Made by a program: the position numbers and the translations under genes. From the NCBI GenBank assembly GCA_043554545.1, contig CP121337.1, positions 1,240,001 through 1,304,000 on the forward strand: a stretch of 64,000 nucleotides of DNA, given 5' to 3'. The first letter of the stretch is position 1; every line of letters begins with the position of its first letter. Positions 58,920 to 64,000 of this stretch are shown here, one piece after another. Source of the stretch: UBA7330 sp043554545. Lineage in GTDB: Bacteria > Bacteroidota > Bacteroidia > Cytophagales > Cyclobacteriaceae. The notes below the pieces were generated by a model. The model did not search any database. It saw only the letters and a program-made list of their open reading frames with translations, and was not told the DNA's origin.

Positions 58920-61346
58920 ATGAAGTTAATTTTTACAGGATACTTTCTATTTTTCTTTCTTATTTCTAACGCCCAGGATTTTACAGTCAGTGGTCGGGTA
59001 ATTGATAAGACATCTGGTAATCCTCTTGAATTTACTAATGTGGCAGTTTTTCAGGAGTCGGATTCAGCTCTGGTTACCGGTGGAATTACTGACCTTAATG
59101 GATCTTTTAAAATTAGCGCTGGACAAGGCAATTATTATCTCAGAATACAGTTTGTTACCTACGAAGCCAAAATGATCAGTGGTATCAAACTCAATAAAGA
59201 TAATCCAGCGAAAAATTTCGGTGATATTTCTCTTGAACCACAGGATACTGAACTAGATGAGGTAATTGTTCAGGCTGAGCGTACGCAGATGCAGCTTCAA
59301 CTTGATAAAAAAGTATATAATGTTGGAAAAGACCTCAGTAATTTGGGAGGTAGTGCTTCAGATCTATTGGCTAATCTACCATCCGTAAATGTTGATGTAG
59401 AAGGAAATGTAGAGTTAAGGGGAAGTTCAAGTGTGAAAGTTTTGATTGATGGGAAGCCATCTGGACTAGTAGGCTTATCTAGCACAGATGCGCTAAGGCA
59501 GATGCAGGGAAATATGATTGAAACAGTAGAGATCATTACGAACCCTTCTGCACGTTATGATGCTGAGGGAATGGCAGGTATTATCAATATTATATTAAAA
59601 AAAGAAACAAAAAAAGGGGTAAACGGTAGTTTTCAGCTTAACACTGGCTGGCCACATAATCACGGAGCCTCCGTGAATATGAACTTAAGGAGAAACTGGG
59701 TCAATTTCTTTATTAACTATGGAATTGATTATCGAAAAGCGCCAGGTTTCGGGGAATCTTACCAAACTTTCCCCCAGGCAGAGCCTGGAGATATTTACAA
59801 CACGACGCAGCTCACAGATCGAAACAGAGGAGGTATATCCAATAGCTTGAGATTTGGTTCTGATTTCTTTATCAATGATAAAACCTCAATCACTACCGCT
59901 TTTCTATACAGATATGGAGATGAGCTCAACAAATCTGATGTCTCTTTTGAAGATTTTGGACCGCAGGGTGATCTTCTTGATTATACCTTAAGAATGGATG
60001 AAGAAGAGGAGGGGGAAGAAAACCTGGAATACTCTGTGAATTTTAGTCGAACTTTTAGCAATAAGGACCATAAATTAACAGCTGATATTCAATATCAGAA
60101 TAACAATGAATTGGAAGCTTCTAACATATTACAGTTAAATGGTGCGACTCCCGAATCCACAATTGAGGAATTAAATCAAACTGTCAGGAACAATGAGGGG
60201 GAAGACCGATTGATGTTGCAGTCGGACTATATACATCCTTTTGGTGAGAATGGAAAGTTTGAGTTGGGATACAGAAGCACTATAAGAAATGTCAAAAATA
60301 ATTACCGTGTCGAGGAGGAAGATGATATGGGTGTTTTCCAGGAAGTGGACACCTTTACGATAGCTTTTGATTACAATGAGAGAGTTCATGCATTTTACGG
60401 TATAATCAGCGATAAATTAGATAAAATATCCTGGCAGGTCGGTTTGAGGAGTGAAACAACAAACATTTCATCTGTACTCGAAGAACAGAATCAGGAACTC
60501 ACATGGAATTATACTAATTTATTCCCAAGTGCTTTTTTTACTTACACCTTACAATCTGAAAACCAGTTACAATTAAGTTACAGCAGAAGAATCGAAAGAC
60601 CCAGATTTAGAGAGCTGAGTCCATTGACTTCCTTTTCTAATAACAGGAGGTTCAGGGTTGGTAATCCTGCACTTCAACCGGAGTTTACAGATTCTTATGA
60701 GTTTGGGTTTTTGCAAAATTTATCAAGTTCGTCTTTGTATTATGGTATTTATTATCGTTTCAGCGATCAATTGGTCCAAAGGGTTACCTTACCACCGAAT
60801 GATTTACTACAAACGGTAACTATTCCTTACAATGTGGGAGTTAGCAGGGCATTTGGTGTTGAGGTTAATGCAACACAAGATTTTGCAGAATGGTATAGGT
60901 TAAGCGGAAATGTGAATTTCTATCGTCAGGAATCAAATGGCGTATTAGGAGATACGCTGAATTTGACAGCTGAAGCAATCACTTTATCAACAAGGATCAA
61001 TAATAATTTTACATTTTCTGACAGGTTATCAGGCCAGGTTAATTTTTCATATCGTGCACCGGAACAGAGGGCTCAGGGCAGAAGGTTAGCGATGTCCGGT
61101 GTTGATCTTGGACTGGCATATGACGTATTTAAGAAGAATGGTACTTTTAGTCTTAGTGTGCGTGATTTATTTAACACTCAGAAATATCGATATACCACAG
61201 AGTTGGCTACATTGGTTGAGGACAATGTTTGGCAGTGGAGGAGAGGACCAACGTTTAATCTGGCATTCATTTATCGTTTAAACCAGAAAAAACAAACTGA
61301 AAGAAGTGGCGGACGCGGAGATGGTGGAGGAGGCTTCGATATGTAA
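58920..61346 (+). CDS. Outer-membrane beta-barrel protein with carboxypeptidase-like domain
   Basis: The 808-residue protein has a signal peptide (MKLIFTGYFLFFFLISNAQ), an N-terminal CarboxypepD_reg-like domain (FTVSGRVIDKTSGNPLEFTN), a plug-like segment (LANLPSVNVDVEGNVELRGS, VKVLIDGKPSGL, METVEIITNPSARYDAEGMA) and a C-terminal OMP_b-brl_3-type barrel (SYSRRIERPRFRELSPLTSF, VGNPALQPEFTDSYEFGFL). It ends in a glycine-rich tail. The ATG at 58920 gives the best signal peptide; an ATG at 58908 and a TTG further upstream are in frame. Its cargo is unknown; regulation by the two-component pair is inferred. Confidence 0.9.
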   Translation: MKLIFTGYFLFFFLISNAQDFTVSGRVIDKTSGNPLEFTNVAVFQESDSALVTGGITDLNGSFKISAGQGNYYLRIQFVTYEAKMISGIKLNKDNPAKNFGDISLEPQDTELDEVIVQAERTQMQLQLDKKVYNVGKDLSNLGGSASDLLANLPSVNVDVEGNVELRGSSSVKVLIDGKPSGLVGLSSTDALRQMQGNMIETVEIITNPSARYDAEGMAGIINIILKKETKKGVNGSFQLNTGWPHNHGASVNMNLRRNWVNFFINYGIDYRKAPGFGESYQTFPQAEPGDIYNTTQLTDRNRGGISNSLRFGSDFFINDKTSITTAFLYRYGDELNKSDVSFEDFGPQGDLLDYTLRMDEEEEGEENLEYSVNFSRTFSNKDHKLTADIQYQNNNELEASNILQLNGATPESTIEELNQTVRNNEGEDRLMLQSDYIHPFGENGKFELGYRSTIRNVKNNYRVEEEDDMGVFQEVDTFTIAFDYNERVHAFYGIISDKLDKISWQVGLRSETTNISSVLEEQNQELTWNYTNLFPSAFFTYTLQSENQLQLSYSRRIERPRFRELSPLTSFSNNRRFRVGNPALQPEFTDSYEFGFLQNLSSSSLYYGIYYRFSDQLVQRVTLPPNDLLQTVTIPYNVGVSRAFGVEVNATQDFAEWYRLSGNVNFYRQESNGVLGDTLNLTAEAITLSTRINNNFTFSDRLSGQVNFSYRAPEQRAQGRRLAMSGVDLGLAYDVFKKNGTFSLSVRDLFNTQKYRYTTELATLVEDNVWQWRRGPTFNLAFIYRLNQKKQTERSGGRGDGGGGFDM

Positions 61347-61347
61347 G

Positions 61348-61830
61348 TTAGATTAATGAAGTCACATTGGACAACTGTCCCGAGTATCGCTCTACATTTA
61401 GTCCAAACATCTTTAAGAAATCAACCCCTTCATCAGTCGGTATCCCTTTGTGCTCTGCATAGGAATTAAGGAAAATTACCTTTTCTATGCCTGCGGAATA
61501 AATGATTCGGGCGCATGATAGACAGGGGGAGAGTGTCACGTATAGCGTAGACCCTTCGACTGATGCTTTGTTTTTTACCGCATAGAGAATCGCATTTTGT
61601 TCTGCATGTATGGCCAGTGAACATCCTCCTTTTGAATCTCTGGGACAACCTTCCTCCGGAAATTCTACGTCGCAATTATGTGTTCCCGCAGGGGGACCAT
61701 TATAGCCGATTGAGATAATTCTGGTGTCCTTTGTTAGAACAGCTCCTACATGTCGTTTGATACAATGTGATCGCTTAGCAAGATTAACTGCGAGCTCCAT
61801 GAAGATGTCATCAAAAGCAGGTTTTTCCAT
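61348..61830 (-). CDS. dCMP deaminase family protein
   Basis: The 160-residue zinc enzyme has the deaminase signature with His75 and Glu77 in AIHAEQNAI, and Cys103 and Cys106 in SPCLSCARII. The extra N-terminal block YNGPPAGTHNC and the Cys-rich loop GCPRDSKGGC are typical of deoxycytidylate deaminase, which makes dUMP for thymidylate synthesis. Length fits. It converges with the outer-membrane gene, with one base between the stops. It is divergent from hemN. Confidence 0.93.
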   Translation of the reverse strand: MEKPAFDDIFMELAVNLAKRSHCIKRHVGAVLTKDTRIISIGYNGPPAGTHNCDVEFPEEGCPRDSKGGCSLAIHAEQNAILYAVKNKASVEGSTLYVTLSPCLSCARIIYSAGIEKVIFLNSYAEHKGIPTDEGVDFLKMFGLNVERYSGQLSNVTSLI

Positions 61831-62025
61831 TTGTCGAAATTAGTACTTCGTTCAATTCAAGGCAAAGAATTTATAAGTATTTGACAAGAATTGATTGTAA
61901 GTTATCACTATCATTTTATCCTTTCCATGAGAAATTGAATTTTGATTTAAGGATACTGACATATCTCAGGGTTTTGGCAGCCCTTTATCAGTCTGTCAAA
62001 AGGAATTTGCCTTCATTTTTGCCAA

Positions 62026-63375
62026 ATGGATTTAGCGTTAATTCAAAAATATAATACCGCCGGCCCCAGATATACCAGTTATCCAACTGTTCCCTATTGG
62101 GATCCAGCTTCATTTACAACGAAAGCATGGGAAAGAAGTGTGAAAGAGGCTTTTATCGTTCATGACCGAAGTGTGAGCATTTATATACATCTGCCCTATT
62201 GTGAAAGTTTATGTACGTATTGTGGGTGTAACACGCGAATCACCAAAAACCATGCTGTAGAGGAAAATTATATCAGGGCGTTGATCAAGGAGTGGAAGAT
62301 GTATTTAGCCCTTTTTGATGAAAAGCCACAAATAAAGGAAATTCATTTGGGTGGAGGAACGCCAACTTTTTTTTCTCCTCAAAACTTAAAGTGGCTCATT
62401 GAAGAGATCACAGCCGGATCAGAAATACCTGAGCATATTGATTTTGCGTTTGAAGCTAATCCCGTAAATACCACTTATGATCATTTAAAAACGCTTCGGG
62501 ATATCGGGTTTAATCGAGTGAGCTTTGGTATTCAGGATTTTGATCCGAAAGTTCAAAAACTAATTAATAGGGTTCAGACATATGAACAGGTCAAAGAGGT
62601 CGTTGATGTAGCAAGATCGCTTGGATACGCTTCTATTAATTTTGATTTGATATATGGACTTCCTGGCCAGAGCGTGTATACCGTGAAACAAACGATCAAA
62701 CGATCAATTGATTTGAATCCAGACAGGATAGCTTTTTATAGCTATGCCCATGTCCCAGCTATAAAACCTGCTCAACTTTCTTATGAATCTTATTTACCAA
62801 AATACGAACTGAAGCAAAGGTTGTATGAGGTAGGTAAGACTCAGTTGACTGATCAAGGGTATTATGACATAGGAATGGATCATTTTGCAAGAGAAACAGA
62901 TGAACTATATAAAGCTTATAAGTCCAGCCGCTTGTATCGCAATTTCATGGGTTACACCGTCCAGCGAACAAAACTTTTAGTGGGTCTTGGAGCTAGTGCC
63001 ATAAGTGATGCATGGTCAGCATTTAGTCAGAATGAGAAGAATGTAGAAAAGTACCTGGAATTTATAGCAAATGATCAGATGCCGATTTTAAAAGGGCATA
63101 TACTTTCTTCAAAAGACCTCATCATCAGACGAAAGATTCTTGACCTTATCTGCAACTATTATACCGATTGGTCAGATGCTGAGTGGGAAATACTTACTCC
63201 TTCAATAAATCAGGAAATGTTGGCCACACAGGAAGCTGATGGGCTTGTAAGGTTGTCTGCCAATGCGATCACAGTAACAGAAACTGGAAAAGCCTTTATC
63301 AGGAATATATGTATGGCCCTTGATGCATACCTTCAGCAGCATAAAAAGCAAGCCGTATTTAGCAAGACAATTTAA
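62026..63375 (+). CDS. hemN: Oxygen-independent coproporphyrinogen III oxidase
   Basis: HemN is a radical SAM enzyme converting coproporphyrinogen III to protoporphyrinogen IX. The 449-residue protein has the N-terminal HemN motif AGPRYTSYPTVPYW, the radical SAM cluster CESLCTYCGC (Cys59, 63 and 66), the GGGTPTFF motif, the VSFGIQDFDPKVQKLINRVQ block and a C-terminal domain with LGASAISDAW. This bona fide HemN differs from the shorter HemW-type proteins by the start and the CxxxCxxCxC cluster. A T-rich sequence near its start (CATTTTTG) is one base off the -7 consensus. Confidence 0.95.
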   Translation: MDLALIQKYNTAGPRYTSYPTVPYWDPASFTTKAWERSVKEAFIVHDRSVSIYIHLPYCESLCTYCGCNTRITKNHAVEENYIRALIKEWKMYLALFDEKPQIKEIHLGGGTPTFFSPQNLKWLIEEITAGSEIPEHIDFAFEANPVNTTYDHLKTLRDIGFNRVSFGIQDFDPKVQKLINRVQTYEQVKEVVDVARSLGYASINFDLIYGLPGQSVYTVKQTIKRSIDLNPDRIAFYSYAHVPAIKPAQLSYESYLPKYELKQRLYEVGKTQLTDQGYYDIGMDHFARETDELYKAYKSSRLYRNFMGYTVQRTKLLVGLGASAISDAWSAFSQNEKNVEKYLEFIANDQMPILKGHILSSKDLIIRRKILDLICNYYTDWSDAEWEILTPSINQEMLATQEADGLVRLSANAITVTETGKAFIRNICMALDAYLQQHKKQAVFSKTI

Positions 63376-63376
63376 A

Positions 63377-64000
63377 TCAACCTTCGTACCAGATGCGATA
63401 GATAGTGCCTGACATATCGTCTGATAGCAGCATGGAACCATCTTTTAAGAAAACCATATCTACAGGTCTGCCCCAGTATTGGTTATTTGACTGCATGAGA
63501 AATCCTTCAATAAAATCTTCTTTGCCCTGACTTACTCCGCCTTCTTCTTTCACCAATATCACTTTGGCTCCCGTATGACCTGCCTCTGGACTTCTGTTCC
63601 ACGAACCATGTAAGGCGGTAAATATTGCTCCTCTATATTTTTCCGGGAACATATTTCCAGTATAAAAACGCATACCTAGTGGTGCTACGTGCGGGCCCAT
63701 AAATTCAAATGGAGGAACAAAGTCGCTGCAGGGAAATTTGTCTCCAAACTCTGGATCACTCACGTTACCCTGATGGCAATAGGGATATCCAAAATGTTGT
63801 CCCACTTCGGTGAGTCTGTTCATTTCACAATTTGGAATGGTATCACCCAAGCGGTCTCTTCCATTGTCAGTGAAGTACATCACACCGGTTTCTGGATGCC
63901 AGTCATAACCCACGGTATTTCTAACGCCTCTTGCTACAATTTCACGTCCTGATCCATCAGGATTCATTCTGGTAATGGAGGCATAAATTTCATCTTCACT
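63377..64000 (-). CDS. PQQ-type sugar dehydrogenase (sorbosone dehydrogenase) family protein, 3' part
   Basis: Only the C-terminal about 207 residues lie in the window; the frame continues without a stop to the right edge, so the start lies beyond it. The part reads IYASITRMNPDGSG, VARGVRNTVGYDWHPETGVM, YFTDNGRDRLGDTIPNCE, the FGYPYCHQG segment, FTALHGSWNRSPEAGHTG and RPVDMVFLKDGSMLLSDD, matching the six-bladed propeller of the glucose/sorbosone dehydrogenase family. Many relatives do not bind PQQ, so the activity is uncertain. It converges on hemN with one base between. Confidence 0.88.
   Translation of the reverse strand, partial: SEDEIYASITRMNPDGSGREIVARGVRNTVGYDWHPETGVMYFTDNGRDRLGDTIPNCEMNRLTEVGQHFGYPYCHQGNVSDPEFGDKFPCSDFVPPFEFMGPHVAPLGMRFYTGNMFPEKYRGAIFTALHGSWNRSPEAGHTGAKVILVKEEGGVSQGKEDFIEGFLMQSNNQYWGRPVDMVFLKDGSMLLSDDMSGTIYRIWYEG

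Overview
The window is chromosomal DNA from a Bacteroidota bacterium, most likely a marine member of the Cytophagales; the rank below phylum is inference. Evidence: a SusC/SusD pair with a FecR-type anti-sigma factor, a group III truncated haemoglobin, a CruF/CrtA-type carotenoid cluster, a PUA-less ProB, promoters of the TAnnTTTG type, and moderately low GC. No insertion sequence, prophage, CRISPR array or integrase was seen. Most of it is dense host-type sequence with short convergent gaps.

Layout. 1-2.5 kb: FAH-family hydrolase, MtaB and truncated haemoglobin (all minus). 2.5-7.2 kb: a secreted TPR-CHAT putative protease with an outer-membrane partner, facing a lipoprotein gene. 7.2-12.9 kb: DUF4159 protein, HAD phosphatase and PafA-like phosphatase (overlapping, operon-like), then a GH63-like glucosidase. 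13.2-20.2 kb: guaA, a TPR plus periplasmic-binding-fold protein, hemL, proA and proB. 20.2-23.2 kb: an accessory patch with small proteins, a Crp-type regulator, a decayed alcohol dehydrogenase pseudogene and a secreted aldo/keto reductase. 23.2-27.3 kb: carotenoid genes crtY, cruF, crtI/crtD and crtA. 27.3-29.2 kb: aguA and aguB for putrescine synthesis. 29.4-33.5 kb: sulfatase, SRPBCC protein, tRNA-Pro and a secreted carboxypeptidase-regulatory-like protein. 33.6-37.1 kb: a Fur-family regulator, TonB-dependent receptor and lipoprotein with two matching operator palindromes. 37.1-43.1 kb: a divergent lipid kinase/App1 phosphatase pair, a quinone oxidoreductase, a candidate small RNA, a membrane protein and a penicillin acylase. 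44.3-53.0 kb: sigma factor, FecR, SusC, SusD and a PhoD-like phosphatase. 53.1-64 kb: tRNA-Cys, rpsA, murB, a two-component system with an outer-membrane barrel, dCMP deaminase, hemN and a partial sugar dehydrogenase.

How the genes work together. The strongest new regulatory signal is in the Fur-family/TonB receptor/lipoprotein unit. Two palindromes share the half-sites TGCAA-N5-TTGCA and sit at the same distance upstream of a -7 box, so a Zur-like regulator probably controls its own gene, the receptor and the lipoprotein. The sigma/FecR/SusC/SusD/PhoD locus looks like a cell-surface-signalled uptake system for a phosphorylated substrate, but its sigma factor has no ATG, GTG or TTG start that would give a complete region 2. 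At 40.1 kb a consensus-like promoter (TTG-N19-TATATTTG) is followed within about 90 bases by two hairpins in a gene-free gap, which suggests a small RNA. The carotenoid genes fit synthesis of a monocyclic hydroxylated, probably ketolated carotenoid whose early steps are encoded elsewhere.
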